Origin: Pleomorphomonas sp. JP5
GTDB lineage: Bacteria > Pseudomonadota > Alphaproteobacteria > Rhizobiales > Pleomorphomonadaceae
NCBI RefSeq assembly: GCF_023721815.1
Contig: NZ_JAMDLI010000007.1
Coordinates: 487,237-551,236, forward strand
Length of the DNA stretch: 64,000 nt
Direction: 5' to 3'
A program made the translations under genes and the position numbers. Below the pieces are notes generated by a model. The model was not told where the DNA came from and made no database searches. It saw only the letters and a list, made by a program, of their open reading frames with translations. Of this stretch, positions 34,452-43,163 are shown one piece after another; the first letter of the stretch is position 1, and the number at the start of each line of letters is the position of its first letter.

Positions 34452-35389
34452 GCCCGCTCCTCCCCGACACGCAGCAGCCAGAGCTGGAAGATGCTGATCA
34501 GCACCAGGATGACCAGGAGCGCGAGCGACATGGCCGCGCCGTAGCCAAGGTTGAAAGAGACGAAGGACTGATTGAAGATGTAGTAGACCACCGAGATCAT
34601 CTTGTTCTGCGGTCCGCCGGCCGTCATGATGTAGAACTGGTCGAAAGCGAGGATCGAACCGGTCACCGACAGGATCAGCGACAACGCCATGGTCTTTCGC
34701 ATCAGGGGCAGCGTCACATAGAAGAAGCGCTTCCAGCGGTTGGCGCCGTCGATACGCGCCGCCTCTCCGAGCTCGGTCGGAATGGCTTGCAGGCCGGTGA
34801 GCAGGATGATCATCGTGAAGCCGGCCACCTTCCAGACCACCATCAGGCAGACGATGAAGAAAGCGCTGTCGAAGCTGGCGAAGAAGTTGGTCTTGAGGTC
34901 GACGATCCCGAGCCAGGCGAGAAGCGGGTTGAGAAAACCGCTGTCGACATTGGCGAACCAAACCCAAAGCAGAGATGCCGAGGCAAGGCCCACCACCACC
35001 GGCATGAAGATCGCCGTCCGATAGACTCCGACCAACTTCCGCTGCCGCTCGACGAATATTGCGAGTGGAAAGGCGAGAGCGAAGATCGCAATGGTGATGA
35101 TCACCGTATAGTAGGCGGTGAAGCCCAGCGCCGAATAGAAGCGCGTGTCGGAGAACATCCGGATGTAGTTGCCGAGCCCGATGAACCGGGGCGCGCCGAG
35201 CAACGGCCACTTGTGGAGGCTCATCCAGAAGGTGAACAGCACCGGAAGGATGAAGAAGACAATCACCAGCGCCATGGCGGGTGCGATGTAAAGAAGTCCC
35301 TTCCATTGCGATCGACGTTTGGGACGCCGCTTGACGGAAGGTGTTGGGACGTTGTCGGCAAAGGTCATTGCTGCCGCTCTTCTGGTCAT
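34448..35389 (-). CDS. Carbohydrate ABC permease (MalF type)
   Basis: A 313-residue permease. A basic N-terminal tail (KRRPKRRSQWK) precedes TM1, and the EAA loop is GEAARIDGANRWKRFFYVTLPL. GGPQNKMISVVYYI near the C-terminus is typical of MalF/UgpA permeases. Start is uncertain: ATG at 35389 or the ATG seven codons later at 35368; neither has a strong ribosome site. A hairpin in the 138-bp gap after the binding-protein gene may set the expression ratio. Confidence 0.9.
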   Translation of the reverse strand: MTRRAAAMTFADNVPTPSVKRRPKRRSQWKGLLYIAPAMALVIVFFILPVLFTFWMSLHKWPLLGAPRFIGLGNYIRMFSDTRFYSALGFTAYYTVIITIAIFALAFPLAIFVERQRKLVGVYRTAIFMPVVVGLASASLLWVWFANVDSGFLNPLLAWLGIVDLKTNFFASFDSAFFIVCLMVVWKVAGFTMIILLTGLQAIPTELGEAARIDGANRWKRFFYVTLPLMRKTMALSLILSVTGSILAFDQFYIMTAGGPQNKMISVVYYIFNQSFVSFNLGYGAAMSLALLVILVLISIFQLWLLRVGEERA

Positions 35390-35484
35390 TCGCCAGCAGG
35401 GTTCACAACCATGCCGTTTGGCGAATGAGTGGTATTGGGGAGTGGAAACGTCGACCCTCGGGGGACGATGTCGCTTCGAGAGGC

Positions 35485-35509
35485 CGGCCGGAAGGCTGTC
35501 TTCCGGCCG
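35485..35509 (-). promoter_or_regulatory. Intercistronic hairpin after the binding-protein gene
   Basis: A perfect 10-bp stem, CGGCCGGAAG (35485-35494) with CTTCCGGCCG (35500-35509), has a 5-base loop and no T run on either side. It lies between the binding-protein gene and the first permease on the minus strand. Structures here usually protect the 3' end of the binding-protein mRNA so that it is made in excess of the permeases. Confidence 0.55.
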
Positions 35510-35527
35510 ACAGGTCGCAAGATGCCC

Positions 35528-36769
35528 TTACTGGGCGTTGTCGATGATGCTCTGCATCTCTTCCTGGGCAGTGGCGAAGGCGTCGTCGACGTCGTCACCG
35601 AAGATGGCGGCGTTGGTGAACGAGGCCCACGGACCGTTGGCGCTGTTGATCAGGTCGTTGAACTGCAGCGTGTAGGGCGTCTTGGCGACGGCGATGGCGT
35701 CGACGCCCACCTGCATACGCGGATCGAGATCCTTCAGCACCTCGGCGGCGATGTCCGAACGGGTCGGCAGGCTGCCGTATTTCGCCATCACCTTCTGTCC
35801 TTCAAGCGAATAGGCGTACTCGAGGAAGTTCTTGGCGATGTCGGCGCGCGGCGAACCCTTGGTGATGACGAAGTTGTCACCGCCGGCGAAGGACGACGTC
35901 TTGCCGTCGACGCTCGGGATCAACGACACGCCGAAATGGATGTCCGGATGCTCGGTAACGAGCGTGCCAATGGCGAAGGCGCCAAGATTCTGCTGGCCGA
36001 TCTTGCCATTGGTGATCGACAGGAAGTTGGTGCCGGTATCCGAGGCGGCACCCGGCGGCACCACGTCCGCCTTGACCATCTCGCGGTAATAGTCGACCGC
36101 CTTGCGCATCTGGGGCGTGTCGAGCGTCGCCGTCTTTCCGTCTTCCGACAGGATGTCCGCGCCGGCGCCCCATGTGAGCGGCATGAAGGTGAAGATCATG
36201 CAGCCACCGCAGCCGCCGCCGGAGAAGTAGAAGCCGTAGGTGTCGTCACCGAGGCCCCGGATCTTCTTGGCATTCTCGGAGATCTCTTCCCAGGTGGTCG
36301 GGGCCTTGTCCGGATCGAGCCCGGCCTTCTTGTAAAGGTCCTTGTTCCAGGCGAACACCGAGGTTTCGACCGACAGCGGCAGGCCATAGATCTTGTCCTC
36401 ATAGGTGCCAAGCTTGACGTGGCTTGGCGACAGCGCGGAGAAATAGGGAAGGGCTTTGGCCCAGTCGGTCAGATCCTCGAGCTGGTCGGCGGCTGCGAAG
36501 GCCGGATTGTAGATCAGGTCGAGGGACAGGGCGTCGGGCGCCTGCCCGCCAGCGATGGCCGTGGCATACTTCTGCACCAGCTCGGAGAAGGGGACCTCCG
36601 TCATCTGGATCTTGTCGTCGTGGCTGGCGTTGTAGGCCTCGACCAGCTTGGTGAACGAGGCGCCGATACCGCTGCGAACCCACATCTGAAGCGTTTCGGC
36701 CTGCGCCGCGCCAGCGGCGAAACAGAACGTGACGAGGCTGGCCGCGGCCAGCAGCTTGTTGACTCTCAT
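35528..36769 (-). CDS. Carbohydrate ABC importer binding protein (family 1)
   Basis: A 413-residue extracellular solute-binding protein. The Sec signal peptide is residues 1-24, cleaved after AQA. The mature N-terminus ETLQMWVRSGIGASFTKLVEAYN is typical of sugar-binding family 1. A short Gly/Cys segment SGGGCGGCMIF mid-sequence could carry a disulfide. It follows the LacI gene by only 39 bp and precedes the permeases, GH127 and ATPase, so the ligand is probably a beta-L-arabinofuranosyl disaccharide or small oligosaccharide (inference). Confidence 0.9.
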   Translation of the reverse strand: MRVNKLLAAASLVTFCFAAGAAQAETLQMWVRSGIGASFTKLVEAYNASHDDKIQMTEVPFSELVQKYATAIAGGQAPDALSLDLIYNPAFAAADQLEDLTDWAKALPYFSALSPSHVKLGTYEDKIYGLPLSVETSVFAWNKDLYKKAGLDPDKAPTTWEEISENAKKIRGLGDDTYGFYFSGGGCGGCMIFTFMPLTWGAGADILSEDGKTATLDTPQMRKAVDYYREMVKADVVPPGAASDTGTNFLSITNGKIGQQNLGAFAIGTLVTEHPDIHFGVSLIPSVDGKTSSFAGGDNFVITKGSPRADIAKNFLEYAYSLEGQKVMAKYGSLPTRSDIAAEVLKDLDPRMQVGVDAIAVAKTPYTLQFNDLINSANGPWASFTNAAIFGDDVDDAFATAQEEMQSIIDNAQ

Positions 36770-36808
36770 TGCTCTCTCCTCCTAAGCGGGGTCCTCTACC
36801 CGCGAAAA

Positions 36809-37837
36809 TCAGGTTCCAGCCAGGGCTTCCGCGCCCCGGCATGATTGGCGCACCACCAGTGAGCAGGGCAGCTTGCGAATGCCCGACTGCACCTCGCGGC
36901 CTTCCGACATGGCCAGGATGAGCCGACCGGCTTCCCGGCCGAGTGTCCTGAGGTTCATGTCCACCGTCGTCAGCGGCGGCCGCGTCTGGGCCGCCACGAT
37001 TTCCCAGTTGTCGAAGCCGACCACGGCCACGTCTTCCGGAACCCTGACGCCACGCTCGCGCAGCCCGTCGACGACGCCGCGTGCGATCTGGTCGTTGCCG
37101 CAGAAGATGCCGTCCGGCTTCTCTCCGCCGCGCTCCCAGAGTTGCGCCACCGCTTCGTGTCCCCAGGCTTCCGCCCAAATGCCGTGCAGCACCTCCGGCG
37201 GCCCGTCGATCGCGGTACGATAGGCATCGGCGCGTTCTCGCACCGACTGGAAAGTCTTGGGGCCGGTCACGTGAACGATCCGCCGACAACCGGCGTCGAT
37301 CAGGCACCGGGCGGCAAGCCGGGCTCCTTGTTCATCGTCGGACCGGAGCGTAACGCCATCGGTTGCTCCCTTGGTGAAGGCGTAGACCACCGGCACTGGA
37401 AGACCAGATAGGTCGACGGGCAGTTGCCGGTCGAGGCGCTTGCCCGACGCGATGATCCCGTCGACACTTTTGTCGAGCATGGCATCGACATGAACGCGTG
37501 CCCGTTCCGGGTCGTCCTCTATGGCGCACAGAAAGACCGACACGCCGTGTCCCACCAACTCCTCGGATATGCCGGCCATCACCGGCAGGGTGAAACGACC
37601 GTAGGTGTCGTTGGTCAGAAGGCCGATGGTGAAGCTGCGCTTGGTGATCAGCCCCCGCGCCAGCGCGTTTGGTCGGAAGCCGACCTCCAGCGCCACCTTC
37701 TTCACCCGCTCCCGCGTCTCGGGGCTCATCCGGCCACTGTCGTTGAGCGCCTTGGAAGCGGTCGAGATCGACACGTTCGCCAGCGCCGCCACGGTGTGGA
37801 TCGTGACCCGTCCGCGTTTGCCTCCGGTGGCGCTCAG
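36809..37837 (-). CDS. LacI-family regulator heading the GH127 operon
   Basis: A LacI-family repressor of about 342 residues. The helix-turn-helix VTIHTVAALANVSISTASKAL begins about 10 residues after the assigned start, followed by the hinge FRPNALARGL and an effector domain with DVAVVGFDNWEI. The start is unclear: no ATG, GTG or TTG lies near the domain, but a CTG at 37837 follows GGGGAGG by 5 bases and gives a normal family length. In-frame ATGs much further upstream (37984, 37960) would add about 50 residues unlike any LacI N-terminus. It is the first gene of the operon, so it probably represses itself and the downstream importer and GH127. Confidence 0.85.
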   Translation of the reverse strand: MSATGGKRGRVTIHTVAALANVSISTASKALNDSGRMSPETRERVKKVALEVGFRPNALARGLITKRSFTIGLLTNDTYGRFTLPVMAGISEELVGHGVSVFLCAIEDDPERARVHVDAMLDKSVDGIIASGKRLDRQLPVDLSGLPVPVVYAFTKGATDGVTLRSDDEQGARLAARCLIDAGCRRIVHVTGPKTFQSVRERADAYRTAIDGPPEVLHGIWAEAWGHEAVAQLWERGGEKPDGIFCGNDQIARGVVDGLRERGVRVPEDVAVVGFDNWEIVAAQTRPPLTTVDMNLRTLGREAGRLILAMSEGREVQSGIRKLPCSLVVRQSCRGAEALAGT

Positions 37838-37863
37838 TTTCTCCTCCCCTTGTTCGTTGGCGA

Positions 37864-37913
37864 TGAAAAAACCTTTTCTCTTAGGGCAAGTCAATATGAG
37901 AAAACATTTTTCC
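37864..37913. promoter_or_regulatory. Pair of candidate LacI-family operators
   Basis: Two related imperfect inverted repeats, TGAAAAAACCTTTTCTC (37864-37880) and TGAGAAAACATTTTTCC (37897-37913), have centres about 33 bp apart, close to three helical turns. They lie just upstream of the LacI reading frame and would let a dimeric or tetrameric repressor bind both. They lack the central CG of many LacI operators, so the assignment is tentative. Confidence 0.4.
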
Positions 37914-38104
37914 AAACACGCACGGTCGGGTGGTGCTGGGTTTGCCGGCTGTGTTGCCATGTCCTTGGCAATACAGGTTTTCACTCATTATTTTTTGAAC
38001 CACCCCAAAGGAGTCGAGGCTGGGAGGAGAGGGGTGGCTAGACTAAAAGCTGATAACCGACATCTGCTTCAGGCGCCTCGTCCGGCATGACGTCCGACGC
38101 GAAA

Positions 38105-38136
38105 CGGCGGGGCTGATCCTTTGGACCGCCCCGCCG
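38105..38136 (-). terminator. Terminator of the isomerase-transketolase-kinase operon
   Basis: A 9-bp stem, CGGCGGGGC (38105-38113) with GCCCCGCCG (38128-38136), has a 14-base loop. Read on the minus strand it is followed by TTTCGCG. It lies 30 bp after the kinase stop, as expected for the end of that operon. The T run is short, so its strength is uncertain. Confidence 0.6.
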
Positions 38137-38165
38137 CTTGATTGAAAGCCTGCCTGCGTCGTTCG

Positions 38166-39629
38166 TCAGGCGAGAAGATGGTCGACCGCTTTGCACCAGC
38201 CGGCGAGGTGCGCTTCGCGAGCCTCGGCGGGCATGATCGGTGCAAACAGCGTCTGCCCTTCGTCGCTGTCCTTCATCGCAAGTCCAAGGCCATGGAAAGC
38301 CACCGAAGCGGCTCCGAGAGCGCTCACCTCGGGGAACTTGCCGCGACGGAGCGGTCTGTCGAGAATGTCGGCCTGGAACTGCATCAGGAAGTCGTTGCGC
38401 GATGCACCGCCATCGACGGACAGGCCGGAGAGCGGCGCCCCGATGTCGGCTTCCATGGCCGCGAACACGTCACCGACCTGGAAAGCCACCGCCTCGATGG
38501 CGGCTCGGGCCAGATGGGCCGGCTGGGTGCCGAGCGCGAGACCGGAAATCTCCCCGCGGACGTCGTTGCGCCAATGCGGCGCCCCGAGCCCGACCAGCGC
38601 CGGGATGAAGGTGACGCCGTTGCTGGACGGCACCGTCATGGCGAGGTCGGCAATTGCGGCGGCATCCTTGAGCCCCAGGAGCGACGCCATGAAGGCGACC
38701 GTCTGGCCGGAGACCGAGATGTTGCCCTCAAGGGCGTGCCACACCCGGTCGCCGAGGCTCCAGGCTATGGTGCCGGACAGGCCGTGGCGTGAGCGAACGC
38801 GCTTCGGCACCAACGACATCAGCGACGTGCCAGTGCCGTAAGTCGCCTTGACGGTGCCTGGTTCGCGCACGCCGTGGCCGAATAGCGCAGCGTGGGAGTC
38901 GCCCATCATGCCGTGGATGGGAATGCCGGCCGGCAGGGCTGTCGAATTGGCCGACGTCTCGCCAAAGCGGCTGTCGGAGGATTTCACGTCGGCCATCATG
39001 GCCTTCGGCACGCCGAACAGATCACAGAGCTCGTCGCTCCAGACAAGCTTTTCCGTGTCGAAGAGCTGGGTCCGGCTGGCATTGGAGTGATCGGTCGCAT
39101 GAACCGATCCGCCGGTGAAGTTCCAAAGCAGCCAGCTGTCGATGGTGCCGGCGCGGATTGCGCCCGTCGCCGCGCGAGCGCGGCCATCGGGAACGCGATC
39201 GAGTATCCAGCCGATCTTGCTGGCAGGGAACAGCGGGTTGATGCCGAGGCCGGTACGGGCCTCGACGAAGTCGCCGTGGCCGGCGGCAATCAACGACTCG
39301 CATGTCGACGCGGTGCGACGGCACTGCCAGATGATGCAAGGTGCAAGCGGTTTGCCCGTACTGGCATCCCAGACCACGATGGATTCGCGCTGATTGGAGA
39401 CGGCGACGGCAACAACGTCTCCGGCCCGAGAATGGGTGGCCAGTTCGTCGACCACTGCCTTGACCGCCGCCCATATGGCGTCGGCCGATTGCTCGGCCCA
39501 GCCTGGCTGCGGATAATCGACGGTCATCGGCCGGGACGCGGAGGCGATCACCGCTCCCGACCTGTCGACGAGCAGCGCCTTGGTATTGGTGGTACCCTGG
39601 TCGATGGCCAGGACGAGAGCGTTGTCCAT
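38166..39629 (-). CDS. FGGY-family carbohydrate kinase, glycerol-kinase-like subgroup
   Basis: A 487-residue FGGY kinase. The ATP loop IDQGTTNTK is at 9-17 and the catalytic Asp244 is in MMGDSHAAL. Arg81 and Glu82 (NQRES) match the glycerol-contacting Arg83-Glu84 of GlpK, but the position of GlpK Tyr135 reads Leu (GINPLF), so the pocket differs and glycerol is probably not the substrate. It is the last gene of an operon with an isomerase and a two-subunit transketolase, so it should phosphorylate the ketose made by the isomerase. The start codon is 3 bp from the transketolase C-subunit stop. Xylulokinase-like annotation would be a reasonable alternative. Confidence 0.85.
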   Translation of the reverse strand: MDNALVLAIDQGTTNTKALLVDRSGAVIASASRPMTVDYPQPGWAEQSADAIWAAVKAVVDELATHSRAGDVVAVAVSNQRESIVVWDASTGKPLAPCIIWQCRRTASTCESLIAAGHGDFVEARTGLGINPLFPASKIGWILDRVPDGRARAATGAIRAGTIDSWLLWNFTGGSVHATDHSNASRTQLFDTEKLVWSDELCDLFGVPKAMMADVKSSDSRFGETSANSTALPAGIPIHGMMGDSHAALFGHGVREPGTVKATYGTGTSLMSLVPKRVRSRHGLSGTIAWSLGDRVWHALEGNISVSGQTVAFMASLLGLKDAAAIADLAMTVPSSNGVTFIPALVGLGAPHWRNDVRGEISGLALGTQPAHLARAAIEAVAFQVGDVFAAMEADIGAPLSGLSVDGGASRNDFLMQFQADILDRPLRRGKFPEVSALGAASVAFHGLGLAMKDSDEGQTLFAPIMPAEAREAHLAGWCKAVDHLLA

Positions 39630-39631
39630 CG

Positions 39632-40588
39632 TCACCCCTTGCGGCTGATCGCCTTTCGCGCTGCCGCGGCGATACCGGCCGCGGTGAGGCCGAAATGATC
39701 GAACAGGAAATCGACGGTACCCGTGGGCACGAAGCCGGGGAAGCCGACCATCTCCATTGGGACGGGGCGGCGAAGCGCGAGCGTCTCGGCCACGGCGCCG
39801 CCCAGGCCGCCGCGAACGCTGGCTTCCTCGACCGTGACGACGGCACCGGTTCCGGCGGCATCGACGATCGCCTCGATATCGAGCGGGTTCATCCACGCCA
39901 TGTTGACCACGCGGGCCGACACGCCGCCGTCCGCCAGCACCTCGGCCGCCCGAAGCGCCTTGTGCAGCATGACGCCGTTGGCGAGGATGGCGACGTCGGT
40001 GCCCTCGCGCATCACCTCCGCCTTGCCCGGCTCAATGCGATCGATCCTGTGCTCGAGCGCCGGCACCGGATAGCGGCTGACGCGGATGAACACCGGGCCT
40101 TCGTAGGCCGCCGCGAAGCGAATGGCCTGTTCGGTTTCCCAAGGGTCGGACGGCACGATGGTGATCAGGTTGGCGAGTGGCCTCAGCCAGGCGAGATCCT
40201 CGATCGAATGGTGCGTGGGGCCAAGTTCGCCATAGCCGATGCCGGGCGACTGGCCGCACAGCTTGACGTTGGTGTTGGAGTAGGCGACGTCGGCCTTCAC
40301 CTGTTCGAGCGCCCGCCCGGTCAGGAAGCAGGAGGCGCAGGAGACGAAGGGAATGCGCCCGCCGTTGGCAAGGCCGGCGCCGACGCCGACCATGTTTTGC
40401 TCGGCGATGCCGACGTTGACGAGCCGTTCGGGCCAGCGCTTCTTGAAGCCGCCGAGCTTGGAGGAGCCGACGCTGTCGTTGACGACGGCGACCACCCGGT
40501 CGTCGGCCTCGGCCAGCGCTTCCAGCGTCTTCGAGAAGGCGTCGCGGCAGTCGTGGAGGCCTTCGTTGGTCTTGGTGGCGGCCGACAT
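39632..40588 (-). CDS. Transketolase, C-terminal subunit
   Basis: A 318-residue protein equivalent to the pyrimidine-binding and C-terminal domains of transketolase. It contains VNVGIAEQNMVGVGAGLA, where the Glu of AEQN activates the TPP cofactor, SPGIGYGELGPTHHSIEDLA and a C-terminal domain with FGLTAAGI. It must pair with the N-terminal subunit encoded just upstream, whose stop overlaps its ATG by one base. Split transketolases of this kind are often dedicated to a special sugar phosphate rather than the pentose phosphate pathway. With the kinase and isomerase beside it, it likely acts on a ketose phosphate of the unknown sugar and glyceraldehyde-3-phosphate. Confidence 0.9.
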   Translation of the reverse strand: MSAATKTNEGLHDCRDAFSKTLEALAEADDRVVAVVNDSVGSSKLGGFKKRWPERLVNVGIAEQNMVGVGAGLANGGRIPFVSCASCFLTGRALEQVKADVAYSNTNVKLCGQSPGIGYGELGPTHHSIEDLAWLRPLANLITIVPSDPWETEQAIRFAAAYEGPVFIRVSRYPVPALEHRIDRIEPGKAEVMREGTDVAILANGVMLHKALRAAEVLADGGVSARVVNMAWMNPLDIEAIVDAAGTGAVVTVEEASVRGGLGGAVAETLALRRPVPMEMVGFPGFVPTGTVDFLFDHFGLTAAGIAAAARKAISRKG

Positions 40589-41436
40589 CAGATGAGCTCC
40601 TTCATCGCCTGGGCGAACTGTTCGTCGGTGGGGACGCCGTGGTGCCAGGAGACGTTGTCTTCCATGAAGGACACGCCCTTGCCCTTGATGGTGTTGGCGA
40701 TGACGCAGAGCGGCTTGTCGCGGCTCTCGGGATCGGCGCCGAGCACGTCGAGCAGGGCGGCGTGGTCGTGGCCGTCGATCATCTCGACATGGAAGCCGAA
40801 GGCGCGCCACTTGTCATCGAGCGGGTCGAGGCCGTTGGTCGCCTCGGTACGGTCGCCCTGCTGCAGACGGTTGCGGTCGACGATGACGGTAAGCCGGTTG
40901 AGCTTGCGGTGGCCGGCGGCCATGGCCGCTTCCCAGTTGGAGCCTTCCTGCAGTTCGCCGTCGCCGGTAAGCACGAAGGTGCGGTAGTCCTTGGCGGTGA
41001 GCTTGCCGGCGATGGCAATGCCGACGGCGACCGGCAGGCCGTGCCCGAGCGGGCCGGTATTGGTTTCGATGCCCGGCAGATAGTTGCGGTTGGGGTGGCC
41101 GTTCAGCTTTGAAAGCGGCTGCATGTAGGTCTTGAGTTGGGCTTCCGGAAAGAAGCCCGCCTGCGCCAGCACCGAATAGAAGGCGCCGGTGCAATGCCCC
41201 TTGCTCATGATGAAGCGGTCGCGGTCCGGATGGCGCGGCTCGTTGGGGTCATAACGCAAGACGCCGAAGTAGAGCGTCGCCAGGATGTCGGCCGCCGAGA
41301 AGTCGCCGCCGGGATGGCCGAGCTGAGCCTCGTGGACCATCGTGAAGGCACTGCGACGGATGCTGAGTGCCCTGGCGCGGACCATGTCGATCCTGTCGGC
41401 GCCGGAAACCGGCGCCGAGGCGGTTGAAAGGGACAT
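40588..41436 (-). CDS. Transketolase, N-terminal (TPP diphosphate-binding) subunit
   Basis: A 282-residue protein equivalent to the PP domain of transketolase. It has the TPP/Mg motif GDGELQEGSNWEAAM through VDRNRLQ, the LGHPGGDFSAADILATLYF N-terminus, SKGHCTGAFYSVLA and GPLGHGLPVAVG. The ATG at 41436 follows GGAG; a TTG 12 codons upstream touching the isomerase stop is less likely. It overlaps the C-subunit gene by one base, which should keep the two subunits in equal amount. Subunit pairs like this are known for apulose-4-phosphate and sulfosugar transketolases. Confidence 0.9.
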   Translation of the reverse strand: MSLSTASAPVSGADRIDMVRARALSIRRSAFTMVHEAQLGHPGGDFSAADILATLYFGVLRYDPNEPRHPDRDRFIMSKGHCTGAFYSVLAQAGFFPEAQLKTYMQPLSKLNGHPNRNYLPGIETNTGPLGHGLPVAVGIAIAGKLTAKDYRTFVLTGDGELQEGSNWEAAMAAGHRKLNRLTVIVDRNRLQQGDRTEATNGLDPLDDKWRAFGFHVEMIDGHDHAALLDVLGADPESRDKPLCVIANTIKGKGVSFMEDNVSWHHGVPTDEQFAQAMKELI

Positions 41437-41468
41437 GTCGTATTCTCCGGGTTGCGGCCGGCTGGCCG

Positions 41469-42935
41469 TCAACAGAAAGCCTTGAGGCCGAGCGTCGGCG
41501 CGACCTCGCCGTTGTGATGGTAGATGGGCAACTTCATGTAGCGGCTGACCGCTTCCTCGACGACGCCCGCCACCTGGCCACGCACCATGGCGACGTGATG
41601 CTCGAAGCCGTTCTGCGTCACGACCTTCAGAAGCTGGCGCAGCTTCTCGACCTGAATCACCGCGATGCCGCCGTCCATGCCGTAGGGATCATCGGTGAAC
41701 TGACCGTCGCCCACGTAGGCCTTGATGGTGGCGTTGAGGTCGTCGGAGGAGAAGCGCAGGAAACTCATCGGCCCCGCCTTCACCTTGCCCTTGACGGCGC
41801 CGAAGCACTTGTCGCGACCAATGGTCTCTCCGAGCACGTCGAGTTCGCCGATATTGGGCGTGTCGCCGAAGAAGCTCTTCGGATAGTTACCGCAGTGGGT
41901 GCCGACGCACTTGTCGGGGTCGTAGCCGTAGTTGTTGTTCCAGTCGAGGATGGCGGCCGGCTGGCCGGCGGCGAGCGTCAGCGCGTACATCGACAGCGTG
42001 CCGAGCACGTCCACTTCGCAGGCGCTGGGCATCAGCTTTTCGCCCATCATGCTCATGGAAAGGCAGGTGGCGCAGCCATAGTTGTCCTGCAGCGACCGCC
42101 AGCACTGGATCGCCGAGGCGTCGCAGTCGTTCTCGCCCATCCACTCGTCGATGGCGATGCCCCATTTGGCCTGCTTCAGAACCTGCTCGGGACGGATATG
42201 GGCGTCGATCTTGCCGTACCCGCCGATGGCTTCGAGCTTGTCCTTGACGCTGGCGGCGTTGTCGTCGATCGCCTTGGCGCGCCCGATGATCTCCGAGAGG
42301 TCGACCGGTACCACGGTGACGCCCATGGCCTGGAGCAGCTTCTCCGAATAGCGCATGGTCTGGAACGGCGCCGTACGGGCGCCGATGGCGCCGATACGAG
42401 CATGGCTGAGGCCGCGCACCGTGCGACAGACGCGGGCGAAGGTGTCGAGATCGCTGCCGAACTCCTCGCCGTCGAGGTCGGAGGTATGGCTGGTCGTCTC
42501 GGTGAAGGGAATGCCGTAATTGTAGAAGTTATTAGCGACGGAGATCTTGCCGCAGAAGGCGTCTCGGCGGCTCTTGACGTCGACCTTGTCGAACTCGTCG
42601 TTGCAGGCCTGCAAGAGGATGGGGACGCCCAGGCTGGCGGCCATCACCATTTCGATGATGGCGATCTCGTCGCCGAAGTTGGCGAGCGAGATGACGAGGC
42701 CGTCGATCTCGCCTTTGTGGGCGGCAAAGAAGCGACCATAGAGCTTGGCATCATCGCGCGTCTGCACCGCCCCGTTCACGGTGGCGTCCACCGGGGGCAT
42801 CAGTGTCCGAATGCCGAGGCGGGCCGCCTGGGCTTCCAGATCGTTGCGCGCCTTGATGCAAGGGGCGCCGTTGAAGAATTGCCGGCTGCCAACCACCAGG
42901 CCGAGGGTTACTTCGCGCTTGAACTTGTCCGTCAT
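41469..42935 (-). CDS. L-fucose/L-arabinose isomerase-superfamily aldose-ketose isomerase
   Basis: A 488-residue protein of the FucI/AraA fold superfamily. The metal-binding set expected from FucI can be placed: Glu307 in ACEVDV, Asp331 in ILDWNNNYG, and a C-terminal His in FEHHVAMVRG. The first 170 residues form the N-terminal Rossmann-like domain (GVPILLQACNDEFD is typical). Substrates of relatives include L-fucose, D-arabinose and L-arabinose; this subgroup is not one I can name. It is the first gene of the operon and has GGGAGG before its ATG. It diverges from the DeoR gene across a region with a clear promoter and operator array. It should convert an imported aldose to the ketose taken by the kinase. 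Confidence 0.85.
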   Translation of the reverse strand: MTDKFKREVTLGLVVGSRQFFNGAPCIKARNDLEAQAARLGIRTLMPPVDATVNGAVQTRDDAKLYGRFFAAHKGEIDGLVISLANFGDEIAIIEMVMAASLGVPILLQACNDEFDKVDVKSRRDAFCGKISVANNFYNYGIPFTETTSHTSDLDGEEFGSDLDTFARVCRTVRGLSHARIGAIGARTAPFQTMRYSEKLLQAMGVTVVPVDLSEIIGRAKAIDDNAASVKDKLEAIGGYGKIDAHIRPEQVLKQAKWGIAIDEWMGENDCDASAIQCWRSLQDNYGCATCLSMSMMGEKLMPSACEVDVLGTLSMYALTLAAGQPAAILDWNNNYGYDPDKCVGTHCGNYPKSFFGDTPNIGELDVLGETIGRDKCFGAVKGKVKAGPMSFLRFSSDDLNATIKAYVGDGQFTDDPYGMDGGIAVIQVEKLRQLLKVVTQNGFEHHVAMVRGQVAGVVEEAVSRYMKLPIYHHNGEVAPTLGLKAFC

Positions 42936-42976
42936 TCCATCCTCCCGCCGACGATGCTTGCGTCGACACGAATTCA

Positions 42977-43007
42977 GTTTTCGATTTTTATCGCTTTCTT
43001 TCGTTTG
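42977..43007. promoter_or_regulatory. DeoR operator array 1 (isomerase promoter)
   Basis: Three TCG trinucleotides occur exactly 10 bp apart (42981, 42991, 43001), each in a T-rich context. Read on the minus strand the pattern is CAAACGAAAGAAAGCGATAA followed by AAATCGAAAA. The same pattern, with few differences, recurs at 44356-44386 before the transporter operon. One helical turn per repeat places all copies on the same DNA face, as in operators of DeoR-family proteins. It directly follows the isomerase -10, covering the transcription start. Confidence 0.65.
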
Positions 43008-43036
43008 ATGATGTTTTTTGGGGGGCGTTTTGTCAA
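43008..43036 (-). promoter_or_regulatory. Sigma-70-type promoter of the isomerase operon
   Basis: On the minus strand, TTGACA (43036-43031) is followed by a 17-base spacer and CATCAT (43013-43008). The -35 is perfect and the -10 matches at 4 of 6 positions. The start of transcription would fall near 43001, inside the CGA array, which fits repression by the DeoR protein. Confidence 0.6.
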
Positions 43037-43163
43037 TAGGGTTTTTCCCCGTTCACTGAGCCGACATGCCGCCGATCCATTCTTCATCCGGCCGATATGG
43101 CAAAAAGTTTGGCCGCCGGCCGGAAATCGGAGTTATAAGGATCGCAAGAAAGCGAAGGTTTCC

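Larger units (their letters stand above)
37838..38165. other. Intergenic region between the LacI promoter and the kinase operon terminator
   Basis: 328 bp without a convincing gene. The left part, upstream of the LacI gene, is AT-richer than its surroundings and holds two GAAAA/TTTTC inverted repeats. The right part holds the terminator hairpin of the convergent-side operon ending at 38166. A 41-residue extension of the LacI frame across it does not look like protein. Confidence 0.7.

Noticed and set aside
41367-43163. Upstream extension of the DeoR frame by about 600 codons
   Set aside because: It runs antisense through the isomerase gene and the promoter region. The DeoR protein starts at 43164 with normal family length.
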